Assembly: GCA_016584495.1 (NCBI GenBank)
Contig: WAID01000003.1
Location: 2,046,001-2,110,000 of the forward strand
Direction of reading: 5' to 3'
Length of the DNA: 64,000 nt
Source of the DNA: Celoporthe dispersa
Taxonomy: Eukaryota > Ascomycota > Sordariomycetes > Diaporthales > Cryphonectriaceae
Shown here: positions 10,324 through 22,188 of the stretch, piece after piece
Numbering within the stretch: the stretch's first letter is position 1
Layout: each line of letters starts with the position of its first letter
Made by a program: the position numbers and the translations under genes
Notes under the pieces: model-generated
Told to the model about the DNA's origin: nothing
Database searches by the model: none
The model's input: only the letters and a program-made list of their open reading frames with translations

Positions 10324-13225
10324 ATTCGAAAGACTCCGGGGGAGCAATCGTTTCTCCAGAGAGACACAACAAAGCCTTTGTTTTGGTGTCGAGTACTGTC
10401 AAAAGGTGGTTGATTGTGATGTTGTGCTAGGCCTGTAGCAAACAGTCGAATTGTACTTGTCCTGTAAATGAAAAAGGAGGGACTGGGACAAAAGTAGAAA
10501 TGATAAGAGCTGATCAATGACAGACGAGATTTGAGAACTGCCAGGTTCTTCAATGACGAAAGTGAAGGGGTGAATCTGTTGTTGGTGAGAGAGAGACAGA
10601 AGAGGGGGAGGGAAGTGGCTCACTTGAGCCTTATGTCGTCGCCCTGTGCAGAACCTCAAGCCCTTCCTCCACCTCCTCCTTGTTCTCCTCCCTTGCAGGT
10701 GCATACACAGTAGTCACATTTTACCCGGACCCATGCTGTTGGTTCCTTGTATTATGGCACTGTGTTATTATTGTCTGTTACTCCCAACTGTCATACATCG
10801 AGTCTCCAACTGCATAATCCATTGGCGTCAAGGGCGTTCCTCGGGGCCTCTGCAGGGGAACAAAGTATGCTACTTGGCTCCCTGTGGGCTCACACCTCGA
10901 GGCAAGCTGACGAGGACGAATGGATACAGTGGATTACCCTCTAGGGACAGCCTAAAGGAGGTGGGCGGGCGCCTCTCAGGGGGGGGTTACCCCAAACAGC
11001 TGGCCAATCACTGCCAAGTTACCCCTGGTTGACAGCAGCCTTCGAAACGTGCAGGGGCTCCCAAAGAGGCAGGCTCCAGGGCTGCCAGTGGCGATCGTTG
11101 GCTTGCCCCTGAAACGCCCCCCCCTCCCTCGGGTGGTGCTGCCACTATAGCACTACTGCTGCATTTTTGCCAGCACATCAGCTACTGAGCACAGGCCTCT
11201 CCGTGTTGTGAGGCCTCGCAGCTGTTGGGAACTTTACACTTTGTCTGCTGCACAGTATCCAGGGTCATGTGGAGGAGAGAGCGCGGGGGTTTCATGCACG
11301 AAATATGGTTAAATGCGAACATGTGAGGTGATCTGCACTTCGGAAGTTCATCTGACTGTTCTCTTTTGAGGATCTACGGAGTTCTGGTCAGGTTGGATGG
11401 TGAGACCCGATTCATCCCCCATCAGCCAGATTCGTAAATACTCGCTTGAGCAAATGCAAACAGCATCCGGCATCAGAAAAAAAATATTGATCAAGGGCGT
11501 GCGTGTGCTTACTGCAAAGGCCCCAAATAGCACAGACTGTTTCTGTTCACAGCTAGCTCTCTTGCTTTTCAGCCCCTAACATTCACAATCAGCCACTTCC
11601 GAGGCATCCTGGTTTTGGAGCCCCCTCTTCATCCTTTGCTAAGGAATGTGCACAGCTTCAGGAGGTGGCAAGGTGAATAATAAATAGCCAAGCTGGGCCA
11701 AAGCATCCTTTTCTTGCTGTGAACATCCCAATCCCAGATCTCATGAAGGGGCCAGGATCTACTTGGGCCTGCAGATCCTTCTCTGTTGTTGTGATGGGAT
11801 CTCTGATGGTTTTAATAATAATTCAGACTGGATTTCTGTGGTCAGTCCCGTGCACTGTTCAATCAATTTTCGGGTTGTTCGGCTCTCCAGAGTGCATCTC
11901 ACTCGAGTCTCTGGACTGAAGGGGAGGGGGGGAGGAGCGGGCAGGTGCAAGGGCCGGGGAGGGACCCAATGGGCCTGTGCATGTGTGGCTGGCACCTGCC
12001 CTACCCTGCCTTGCCACCTTGCCTAAAGTAGATAGCCTCAGCCAGTCTAGGCCTGGCTTTCTTTCGTTCCTCCTGGAGCGCACACCTCAACAGAAGCCAT
12101 TCCCATAGGCTGACTGGACGTCCCTGACGTTCTGCTCGTCGTATCCCATGAGCCGTACTGGATCGCATCAACCATGGCGAGATGTTCTTGCTCAATGCTC
12201 GGCCTCGCGATGCTGTACGACGCATCTCAGCACAGAACAGGAGGCTAGAAGACGTCTCCAGTGCACTGCGTGCGGTCCAGCAGAGATTTCCGCATCCAAC
12301 TCTCTCCCGCACGTCGCCCAGCTGAAGCTGTAACCAGTCATCATCGCCACCAGTGGTAACCTGAGGGGGTGTTCATTCCCTTTGTCGCATGATTCAAAGA
12401 TCAAAATCGTCTTCGAGACTCCCAGCAACGGGAAGAGTCGAGCAGCAAGGAAAACATGTCCTCCAAAAATGGTTGCTTGAGCGGGATTTCCACAATATCG
12501 AGTAGTCCCAGCTTAGGCACTGTCGCGGTCTAAAAGGTAGGTATGTCTCGGATGATCTGCTCACACACATTTTTAGAAACTTCAAGAGAGGTGTAGCAAT
12601 TTCCCCATCAGCACATGCTCGCTCATCGGGGTGGTCTGAGTGCACGGCGGAACGCCGGGAACAGCAACGAAGCAAGGTCGCATGCTCTCAACTTGTTGGC
12701 CACTGGGAACGTACACTGGCCTCTTCTACCTGTATCTTGATTAAATAAGCAACCCCTCACGAGGCATTGGCACAGTCCCATGTCCCACCGCTGCCTGCTT
12801 GGCCAGGAACAGTAGAGATGATATATCGAGCATGTTTGAGCGCCATCGCAGCGCACCAAATCATAAAAGCGGGCAGCACAGCTTCCCCTCACGCAGGCCA
12901 TGCTTCCCTTGCCAGCGCAAGCAGTAGTGTGCTCGGCGAGCTGCTGCGTGAGTGCTGCAGGGCCGGTGCCGTCTCCTCCGAGTGGCGAATCTGGGTGAGG
13001 AGAGCCGTAGTCCTGTCGGGGCCGCGCTCAGTGCCACACACACACACACACTCACACACACACACACCTTTCATGCGACACGCAACACACGCGAATCTGC
13101 ACGTCGCCAAGGCTGGAAAGACTGAGAGGGTCCGATCCCGGCATCCTATAATATTACACATCTCATCTCTCTCTGTCTTGGTCATCCTCGCTCCAATCGG
13201 GGGTTCTGCTATGCTGAACTGACCA
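10324..13225. other. intergenic region without recognised genes
   Basis: About 2.9 kb between divergently transcribed genes (secreted protein on the left, FAD oxidoreductase on the right). Open frames are short and lack family features. It contains a C-rich patch near 11120, a G-rich patch near 11920-11960 and a (CA)n microsatellite at 13036-13068. It probably holds the promoters of both flanking genes. Confidence 0.5.
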
Positions 13226-13233
13226 TATATAAA
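13226..13233 (+). promoter_or_regulatory. TATA box of the FAD oxidoreductase gene
   Basis: TATATAAA stands 193 bases upstream of the ATG at 13426. The interval is purine- and trinucleotide-rich (ACT/ACC repeats) as expected for a fungal 5' leader. Confidence 0.55.
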
Positions 13234-13332
13234 TCTCGTCCCAGGACAAGCAAGCAACCAAGCAAAACCTCGTCCCCTCTTTTGTGTCATATCACATATG
13301 AGAGAGAGCTACTAGGCTACGACGACGACTAC

Positions 13333-13352
13333 TACTACTACTAGTAGTAGTA
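13333..13352. repeat. perfect 20-base palindrome in the 5' leader
   Basis: TACTACTA-CTAG-TAGTAGTA reads identically on both strands and lies about 75 bases before the ATG at 13426, downstream of the TATA box. In the mRNA it could pair as a hairpin. It has probably arisen from a trinucleotide repeat. Confidence 0.8.
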
Positions 13353-13425
13353 CTATCACCACCACCACCGCCAGCAGGAGAAAGATAAGAAAAAAGAGAA
13401 GAACAGGACCCTAATACTTATTACC

Positions 13426-14775
13426 ATGGCCACCGAGACGACCATCCTAGGCGCCGGCATCATCGGCCTCTCCACGGCGTACTACCTAGCCAAGCGCCAG
13501 CCGCCCTCGACGATCCACCTCGTCGAGTCCTGCCCAGAGCTGTTCGCCTCCGCGTCCGGTTACGCAGGCGGGTTCCTGGCGCGCGACTGGTTCGGCCCTG
13601 GGTCCGCTCCGCTCGCAGCGCTGAGCTTTGACGAGCACAGGCGGCTCGCGGAGGCGCACGACGGCGCAGCGCGCTGGAATTATCGATCCAGCACGGCGGT
13701 GAGCTACACGCCCGCCTCGGAAGGAGAGAAAGGGAAGAAGGGGGTGAGGGGTGAGGACTGGCTGAGGACAGGAGCGAGCCGGGCCGTGGTCGCAAACGGG
13801 AGGGCCGGCGGCGGCAGCACCAACAGGGGCAGGGAGGACGAGGACCACGAGGAAGAGGAGAAGAAGAAGCAGTGTGCCATCGCCGCCCCGCCGTGGCTAA
13901 GGAGGGAGGAAGGGGACGAGGTGAGCACCATCGGCGACGGGACCACCACGGCCCAGCTCGACCCGCTGCGCCTGTGCCGGTTCCTGCTGGACGAGTGCGT
14001 CCGCCTGGGCGTGCACCTGCACCACCCGGCCCGCGCGGTGGCGGTCATGGCAGACATGCGCGGCGAGCTGTCGGCCGTGCGGATCGCGGACACCACGTCG
14101 TCGTCGGGTGCCGAGAGCGACATCCCCTGCGCGAGGCTGATCATCGCCGCGGGCGCGTGGTCCGCGCGCGTCTTCTCGGGCTTGTTCCCCAAGTCGGTCT
14201 GCGAGCTGCCTATCTCGAGCCTCGCGGGCCACTCGCTCGTCGTCCGGTCGCCGCGGTGGACGGAGGAGATGGAGAAGTCCGGGGCGGGCTGCCATGCCGT
14301 CTTCGCCACGAACAGGCAAGGCTACTCGCCTGAGATGTTCTCGCGCGCCGGCGCGGACATCTGGATTGGGGGCCTGAACTCGGCCGCCACACCGCTGCCC
14401 GAGGACCCCATGGGGAGGCGCATCGAGGACGAGGCCATCGCCCAGATCCAGAAGACGGCGCTTCGGCTCCTCGGGACCACCCCGGCGGGCAAGGAGGCGG
14501 CTGCTGAGGTGGTGCACAACGACCTGGAGGTTGTCAGGAAGGCCCTGTGCTTCCGGCCCGTCACCCCGTATGGCACCCCGATCATCTCCAGGCTAGATGA
14601 TGGTCACCTCGGCGGCGGGATCACCACGAGGCCTGACGCGGAGGGTGGCGTGTTCCTCGCGGCCGGGCATGGGCCCTGGGGCATCTCGCTCAGCCTAGGC
14701 ACGGGCATTGTGCTGGCGGAGATGGCGCAGGGGCGGAAGCTGAGCGCCGATGTGAGCTCCCTGATGATGTGGTAA
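13426..14775 (+). CDS. FAD-dependent oxidoreductase (DAO family, Tda3-like)
   Basis: An intact, intronless 449-residue protein. The N-terminus has the Rossmann FAD motif ILGAGIIGLSTAYYLAK (residues 7-23), and the C-terminus has LAAGHGPWGISLSLGTGIVL, the second nucleotide-contact region of D-amino-acid-oxidase-like flavoproteins. The middle section ARLIIAAGAWSARVF is the usual ATG-like strand. This arrangement matches the fungal family that includes yeast Tda3, a protein linked to endosome-to-Golgi traffic; enzymatic substrate is unknown. Residues about 100-165 form a charged, low-complexity insert (GEKGKKG, EDEDHEEEEKKK) that lacks fold signals. No signal peptide is seen. Start choice: first ATG in frame, with ACCATGG context. 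Confidence 0.85.
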   Translation: MATETTILGAGIIGLSTAYYLAKRQPPSTIHLVESCPELFASASGYAGGFLARDWFGPGSAPLAALSFDEHRRLAEAHDGAARWNYRSSTAVSYTPASEGEKGKKGVRGEDWLRTGASRAVVANGRAGGGSTNRGREDEDHEEEEKKKQCAIAAPPWLRREEGDEVSTIGDGTTTAQLDPLRLCRFLLDECVRLGVHLHHPARAVAVMADMRGELSAVRIADTTSSSGAESDIPCARLIIAAGAWSARVFSGLFPKSVCELPISSLAGHSLVVRSPRWTEEMEKSGAGCHAVFATNRQGYSPEMFSRAGADIWIGGLNSAATPLPEDPMGRRIEDEAIAQIQKTALRLLGTTPAGKEAAAEVVHNDLEVVRKALCFRPVTPYGTPIISRLDDGHLGGGITTRPDAEGGVFLAAGHGPWGISLSLGTGIVLAEMAQGRKLSADVSSLMMW

Positions 14776-17700
14776 CCTCTGCTCAAGCAGGACGATGGGG
14801 ACGAGCCTGAGTCGTCCCGGGGGCGCACGCAACAGTCCCCCACCTTTCTGGCTCGCGGGGTGGAGCGAGCCGACATATCTTTATAATTATTTTCAGGGGC
14901 CTTGTCGACGTCACGGACCAGGTAACTAACGTCTATGCACATATGGGGGAAAATACACGGCATCTACCATCTAAGAGGGACCAGCAACAGCAGCAACAAT
15001 CAAATCTTGTATAAACTGTCTCAGATATCAGCACACTTCCCTCTTCTGTTGTGATGCTGCTGGATGGGCAACCCTGCAGAAGATCAATCTCCTGCCCACC
15101 TAATGAATTTGCATAGCTCTACTTGCACGTGGGTCCAGCTCAAATGCTGGGCTGGCTTCTGTTCTTTCAACCTGTTTCATGGTGAGACTAGTCACCTCGC
15201 ATCTATTCACCTGGGCGAGAGGAGGGGCAGTCATGTCGGGGCACTGTGCATAGATGCCAGGCTGTTGAAGAAGGATCATCCGTACGAAGATGGCGACGAT
15301 GAGATGATGTGGCCCTTCAGAGAGACCCTTGTCGCACCTCTGGCAGCAATTACCATGTGCGTCTCACATAGTCTGGTGATACCGAGTCACACTGCATTGT
15401 TTTGTTTGCAATGTCTCATCACACCAACCATTGAGCAGTGCGCCAGTGACAGTGTCGACAGTGTCGAGGAGGGGGGGGGGGGTTGGCGGGTTCATGCTGG
15501 TCTGTCTATCTGCTGGTATGTTGTCTACGTATGTGTGGCGTGATTCGTTAAGAGGGATCTAAAAGAGAGAAGGGGGAAGAAACCACCAAAAACACCAAAA
15601 AAACCCTCCGAGGACCAGAGAGGGTCGAGAACCGGCCATGCGGATGCTGCCGAGGTCCACCATCCGAACACATCCCCCCTTCCCGCGCTTGTCCAGTGCC
15701 GAGTTGCTTCGAGCCGCCGTATCAGCACGGTCAAGTGAGGCACGATGTGTGTGTGACTGATTGATGGGCGTGCAGGCCGACCCAGACTCCCGGTGCTGGT
15801 CATGTCCAATCAGGCTGGAGATCACCTGGAGAGGGGCTCACGAAGCGCGATATGAAATGCTGGTCTGGCCATATCGGGAAAGACAATGTAAAGATTGGGC
15901 CAGGTGGAGGTGGTGTGTAGGCTTGACGATAATGGGCGATATTATGGACTGGTATGTTTTTTGGTCGAGCTCGTCGAGACGGGCTCATCATTGGTGTATG
16001 CGTGTGTGTGTGTGTGTGTGGTCTCATGATCAGTTTTCAAGGTCGTAGTCCCTCTTCTAGTGATCGGTGGCGGTCCAATGATGTCCGCAGGTGAGTCTGG
16101 TTGGCTCCACGGTACCCAAGAGAAAAGGGGTTAAAGGAAGAGAAGAAGAGTAGTAAAGAAAAGAGACAAAAGAAAAATGTCTTTGTCGAAGAAGACAGTG
16201 ATGGTATTACGGTAATCAATCGACTTTCAAAGTTCAATAGAACGCACAAGAGTTGATCCTCCTCAGTGAGAAGAGGGGTCCCTGTCATGGCTTACCTAAG
16301 TAAGGCATGTACCAGTATTCGGCTACACTACATACCATAGTACTGTATTCCAGACCATAGTAGTATGGCACAAACATGTACCTCATCATGCTAGCCAGGG
16401 GTATCAGTACTTTGTCCACTGCCAGTAAGACAGACTATTGTAGACCCACTCTGTCACTGTGACCAGCAGGGGGTCCCTCACTATGGAATTGTTCATATCA
16501 GCCAATCAGCGAGCTCCATTTAGCGCCCGCCTCGAGGTTCTTTCCCGTCTTGTTTGGCACCACCTGCCAGATCACCAACCGCCTCGACGTCCACATCTCC
16601 AGAGCAGCCCTTGCATCTTCACCAGCCCCATTCGGCATGCTCTGGCCCCCAACCCGACCACAACGTTCAAGCCATGGCCCTCCTCACTGGGCGGGCACAC
16701 AAGGTGGAGAGGGTTTTTTTCTTCCTTCCCTTTTTTTTCTTTTTTTACTTTTGCCTAACGCCATTACCCTGCTCCTGCCCTGGCATACTGCGTAATGGGG
16801 CCCTGGATCCTTCCCGGGTCCGTCCCGTCCAGCCGAGTAAGCAGAGGGAAGAGAGTAAGCCACAATGATGATGAACACTCTTCATCCACACCCGATCACG
16901 CCCTGCAATCCTTTCCTCTCCATCCCATCTCGTCCCTCCCCCTCTCGAGTCCACTTTTTCTCCCTCTGTGGCCCTGTGGCCCCCTTCCCCTCCCCGCCTC
17001 TACTCATCACTACGTACTTGTCTCCTGCTAGGTCCGCCCACACATAACGAATCACAGGTCGTGAAGAGGAATCGTCACCAAGTAGCAGATCCTGACGAGG
17101 TCTGCCGTGCCTGGCCTCATTGGCTCCTGCGTTTGATGACAAGATCTCCACCCCGCTCGAAAGACGACGGCGGCGTGTTGAGATATCTCGTCCCTCTCCC
17201 ACTCTTCCTGTTCCCGTCAGCCCAGTCTCTCGTCACGACCACCCAATCTTTCTGGTGCTCCGTGGGCGCTACGAGGCCTTCTCCTTTTTCTTTTGGTCAA
17301 CCGGCGCTTGTCGACAGGCACATACATCATCTCTTCCTTCTGCCCTACCCCCACCGCCATCATCTCGGTGCGACTCTACACATCCCAGTACATGTCAAGT
17401 CGCGCCACTCTGGTCAAGGTGTGAGCTGAGGCTCGATCCTGTTGGTCCCTCTTCTCGGCGATAAACTTGCTGTCGGCACACACGGTGTGTGGGCGTGTTG
17501 TGTGTGTGTGTGATAGCGCCCGGCCCGGACGGCTCCTTACGTCGACAAGGGGAGAACAGACCCTCATCACCTGCATGACATTGCGTGCCTGCGTGCCAGC
17601 ATCTGTTCACATCGACAGGGAGAAGCCCCACCTCTCGTTTCCTTCCTCTTACCACTCACCGTGGCCGATACACCTTTTTTTCTCCCGCCAGGGCGCCTGT

Positions 17701-18139
17701 CGAGAGAGAGAGTGTGTGTGCATGTGCGTGTGCGGGCTTGTCCCTCTTCCCGGCTCACCCTGCCTGTTCCACGCAGGTTCTCCGCGTGTGCGACCTGCAT
17801 TGCATGAGCAGCGGGGAACAGGCCAGAACAGGCGGCCAGCCAATATAAGGAACGGGTCTACCGCTGGGCCTCAATCAATCTACACCATCACAGTCACTGT
17901 ACCATCTGGACCCGGATCGACTTTGGATCTCAAAGGACAAGCACATACATCCATCTCCCTGCACAATACCCCCCCCCCCTTTGGGGAATCTGTCCCCTGT
18001 GCGAGGACGCCACCGTGCGACGCCATCGTCCAAGTCAAGAGGTCGCCCGACGCCCCGTTCCCTACTTAGGTTCTCACATACCCACCCCTCGCGCCGGCTC
18101 TTCCATATCTGAACGTTTGGGGGCCACGACGAAGACCGG

Positions 18140-18170
<31 letters not shown>

Positions 18171-18664
18171 TTCCCCCCTCCAGGTTCCACCTCTTTTCCC
18201 TGTACAGTACACCAGACGCCACCACGCCTGACGTGAAGCTCGTACAACCACGCTCAAGTGCTTTCCCTCTATCCACGTCGTGTGTACCAATTGACCCACG
18301 ACCCGATCACCCTCGTCCACCAGCTCCGAGCCATTGTCTCCCCTCTCTGTCTTATTCTTCGTTTGGGAAGAGGGGGTTCACCCAGAGAGGGCCTCGCGCT
18401 GGGCACTCCGTCGTCCTCTTGGAGACCCCTCGGAGAGGCAGCAGGCACCGATCGCCTCTGCGAGCTCCTCTCACCCTCCTACGCCCAGAGCTCGACACGA
18501 AAGGCCGCACGGGAAGAAATTCCCGACCGAAGAAGGCTGACGACATCCATGTCATTACTCTGACGCTTTCACTGCGCTTAGTCGCTCGCACAAGCAAGGC
18601 CCGTCTCTGGTGACAGCCGGACTGTCTCACAAAAAGAGCCAACACACACACACAGACACACATC
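14776..18664. other. intergenic region and pyrimidine-rich upstream region of the ferric reductase gene
   Basis: Nearly 3.9 kb without a recognised gene. The right half (16,500-18,660) is CT-rich with TG/CA microsatellites (about 16005-16020, 17502-17512) and a (CT)n tract at 18138-18171, as in long fungal leaders. CCAATATAAGG at 17840-17850 is a weak core promoter candidate. The final bases before the start codon at 18665 are a (CA)n-rich run. Confidence 0.45.
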
Positions 18665-21429
18665 ATGGCAGCAGACCAGAGGTTACCCGTCATACTACGA
18701 GAAGTAGGCTCGGCGGTCACGACGAGAATGGCGGATCTGGCTAAGCGGATTTATATCCCGCTGACATCGAGCAGTCCGCCAGGCCTGATACAGGCAGATA
18801 CGGTTGACCCCTGGAAACAGTCTGGAAAGTATGGCCTGGCATGGACATACTTCTCGCTGGCGCTGATGGTCATGGTCTTGGTGGTCAGGTTATGGCACTA
18901 CTGGCAGGACAAGATCAGGCAGGCCATTTACAAGCAGGAGATGGAACAATACTACCAGAACCTGTGGAGCCTGGAGCCGCAACATGCACTGCAACAGGAG
19001 GCGCTGCAGACCACACAGCCCTCGGCGACCGCCGACCGCCATTTCTTCCCAGAGGAGGAGAAAGCCGCGACAGCTTTCCGGCCCAAGGAGCACTTTTCCT
19101 CTGTCGGCTTCATCAACGATACCCTGGCGCTCTTCCGGTGGGTCTTCTACCGACCTATCCCCGATATAAGGTGGCGCAAACACAGGTTCACCTTCTCCTC
19201 GCTGGCCGTCCTGACTGTCGGCTTCATCGGCCTGGCCTTTGTGGCCCTCTACTGCTTCCTGCCCCAGCCCCTCTACTGGGTCAGCATCCGCTACGGCTCG
19301 CCCCCGCTGGCCATCCGGTCCGGCATGTTTGCCGTGGCCATGACGCCCTGGATCATCGCCACGAGCGTCAAGGCCAACCTCCTGAGCCTCATCACGGGCA
19401 TCGCCCCTGACCGGCTCAACGTGTTCCACCGGTGGGCCGGGTACCTGTGCCTGTTCATGGCCCTGGTCCACATGATCCCCTTCTTCATCCAGCCCGTGTG
19501 GGAGGACGGCGGCATGTCGGTCTTCTACAAGCTGTTCCCGCCGGGGAGCGGCATCATCTACGGCAGCGGGATCGCATCTTTTGTCCCGCTCTGTTGGCTG
19601 TGCGTGGCGTCCCTGCCCGTCTTCCGGCGCCACCTGTACGAGCTGTTCGCCCTCCTCCACGCGCCCGTGGGCTACATCTACATCGCGATCCTGTTCTGGC
19701 ACACCAAGAACTTCCTCATGTCGTGGAGCTACCTCTACTCGTCCATCGTTATCCTGGTCGTCTGCAACCTCTGGCGGCTGGGCAAGCTGAACTGGACCAA
19801 GCCGTGGAGGTACGCCTTCCTGGTGGGCGACGAGGCGGCCATCCAGATCATGACGGAGAACACCATCAAGATTACCATCCCCACGCAGATGAAGTGGGCA
19901 CCGGGCCAGTACGTCTACCTGCGCATGCCGGGCATCTCGCTGCTCGAGAACCACCCCTTCACCATCTCGTCCCTCTGCAGCGAGGATTTTCCCTCCGAGT
20001 ACGGCGAACAGTACCGGGACTGTGTGCTGGTGTTCCGACCCTACGGTGGGTTTACCAAGAAGGTGCTGGAGACGGCCATCGAGAAGGGACCTTTTCACAC
20101 CTACCGGGCCTTCCTGGACGGTCCGTACGGGGGCATGCGCCGAGACCTGGCCGCTTTCGACACCTGCATCCTGATCGCGGGCGGCAGCGGCATCACATCG
20201 CTCATGTCACAGCTGCTCAACTTGATCAAGCGGATGCGCGACGGCAAGGCCATCACCAAGAAGATCGTGGTGGTGTGGTCCCTCAAGCGGCTAGAGGCCA
20301 TGGACTGGTTCCGGGAGGAGCTGCGCATCTGTCGGGAATCGGCACCGCCCGAGAGCGTCACCTGCAAGTTCTTCGTGACCGCTGCCGTGCGGAACTCGAT
20401 GGGCGCGGTTCCCAGCTCGCGAGCCCCGAGGCCGTTGTCCAACGTGTTCCACGACAAGCTCGACGGGTTCGTGGCGGGCATCGCTTCGAAGCGCAACTCG
20501 ACGCTCATCGCAGACGTCGCGCAGGGGGACCCGGACAGGGAGCGCGAGCTCAGGGCAGAGGAGCAGGACCGGTTCACAGCGCTGCCCCAACAGAAATACT
20601 TGCAACCATATAATATCCCGCCGCCGCCACCCGGCCCGCCGCCGTCCAAAAAGGACAGACAGTCCTATACGGACGACGCCCTGTCCCGGCTCGAGGGCCG
20701 CCCCGAGCGCGGTGACGACCAACCCGAGATCACCACCGCCACCACCAGAGACACCAAAGATGAGGCCGTCCCAGAACAACCAGCACCATCATCCCCCGAG
20801 AAGGGTAAGCAGCGCGAGTTTCACTTCCCGCCCCTGCAGGCCAAGACGGACGCGCCGCACTTTAACTACCCTCCTCCCAACTCGCCTAGCTACAAGCGCA
20901 CGTCGCAGTACCTCGCCGCACAGCAGCAGTCACAGTCACAGTCGCAGTCCCAGTCCGACGGTGAACAGGAGCCGGGCAGCACAGATGCGACAGGACGGCA
21001 GCCAGGCGCGCTAGACGTGCCAGAGCTGGCACACCTGCGGACCAACCTCGGCGGCGTGCAGGGCCAGCGGGCAGCAGCACGGCCCACCAGCACGTTCGGC
21101 CCGCCGTCCGGGTTCGAGTTTGGGTTTCCCGAGACGCCGACGGAGTTCCAGAAGAACCTGATGCGCTTTGCGTTCCCGGTGCCGCACCAGATCGACGGCG
21201 GGTGGAGCGTGGAGTACGGCCGGCCGGACCTGGGGTTCATGCTCAAGGAGTGGGCGACGGGGGGCTCGGACGGGAGGGGCATCCTGGGCCGGCGGACGGC
21301 CGTGTTCGTGTGTGGGCCTCCTGCGATGCGGGTGGGCGTCGCGAACACGGTGGCGAGGCTGCAGGCGGAGATCTGGGGGACCCGATGCTGGAGGAGATTT
21401 ATCTCCATGCAGAAAACTATGCTCTGTAG
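18665..21429 (+). CDS. ferric reductase, C-terminus shifted by a missing G
   Basis: This plasma-membrane flavocytochrome passes electrons from NADPH through FAD and two hemes to external ferric iron. The sequence shows several membrane helices (about 55-75, 172-195, 250-360) and both heme-ligand pairs, HRWAGYLCLFMALVH near residue 254 and HAPVGYIYIAILFWH near 336, each with 13 residues between histidines. The FAD motif HPFTISS is near 429, the NADPH motif ILIAGGSGITSLM near 501 and VCGPPAMRV near 880. Between the last two lies a long disordered proline/serine/glutamine-rich insert (about 575-820). The uncorrected frame runs to 21523 with an unlikely basic tail. Adding one G to the run at 21375-21379 gives the ending DPMLEEIYLHAENYAL and a stop at 21429, matching fungal homologues (921 residues). 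No intron is needed. Confidence 0.85.
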
Positions 21430-22157
21430 AAGGACGAGGATGACGAGGGTAAAAAGCGGCGATGACGATGATGGGTTGGGAAAGGAAGGGGAAGGGAGTC
21501 TAACTGGAGTTTCATTATCATGAATGTTTACGAGATGAGATACCATTTTCTTTTATATATACATACTGGTCAGGACTGTATCAATAATTTAATAACACGA
21601 GGAAGGACAAGGGCGAGCTGGGCGAGATGGAGGCGGGCGACGAGAACAACGAAGTAGGTCGAGAGAAAAATTACCGCCCAAAAAAGTCAACCTTCTTCTG
21701 CCCAAGGTCATGGCTGGCTGGTCGTTCAACTGAACATACTGAAATCAAATATACATATATGTGGCCAGCTTCTATCTCTACCTACATACACATCGCTGAC
21801 TAGATGTATTCATATGTTTCTGAAACCCAGTGATCGGTCACTCTTTCTGCGAGAGGTTGAAACGGGGTTCACGGCGAGATGCAGGGAGCATGCGTCCACA
21901 GGCCCACGAGCACAACTGACCGGCGGCGATGTCTACGCGGGAAGGGGAACGGATCGTGAGAGGAGAGGCGCATGCATGTGTGCACAAGAGGGCTCGACAT
22001 ATTCATGGCAACTTGATCATGTATTACCATCTATCCATGGTGTGTATGTGTGTGTGTGTGTCAGGATCCCCTTCCTCTCCTCCTCCGTTGTCCTGCAGCA
22101 GCAGCAGACACCGATCTCAAGGGCTCACGTTGAGCATCGTGAAGCATCTCAAACACG

Positions 22158-22188
<31 letters not shown>

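Noticed and set aside
18890..20098. 402-codon open frame antisense to the ferric reductase
   Set aside because: It is a GC-rich shadow of the reductase gene with a skewed Arg/Glu/Asp composition and no domain.
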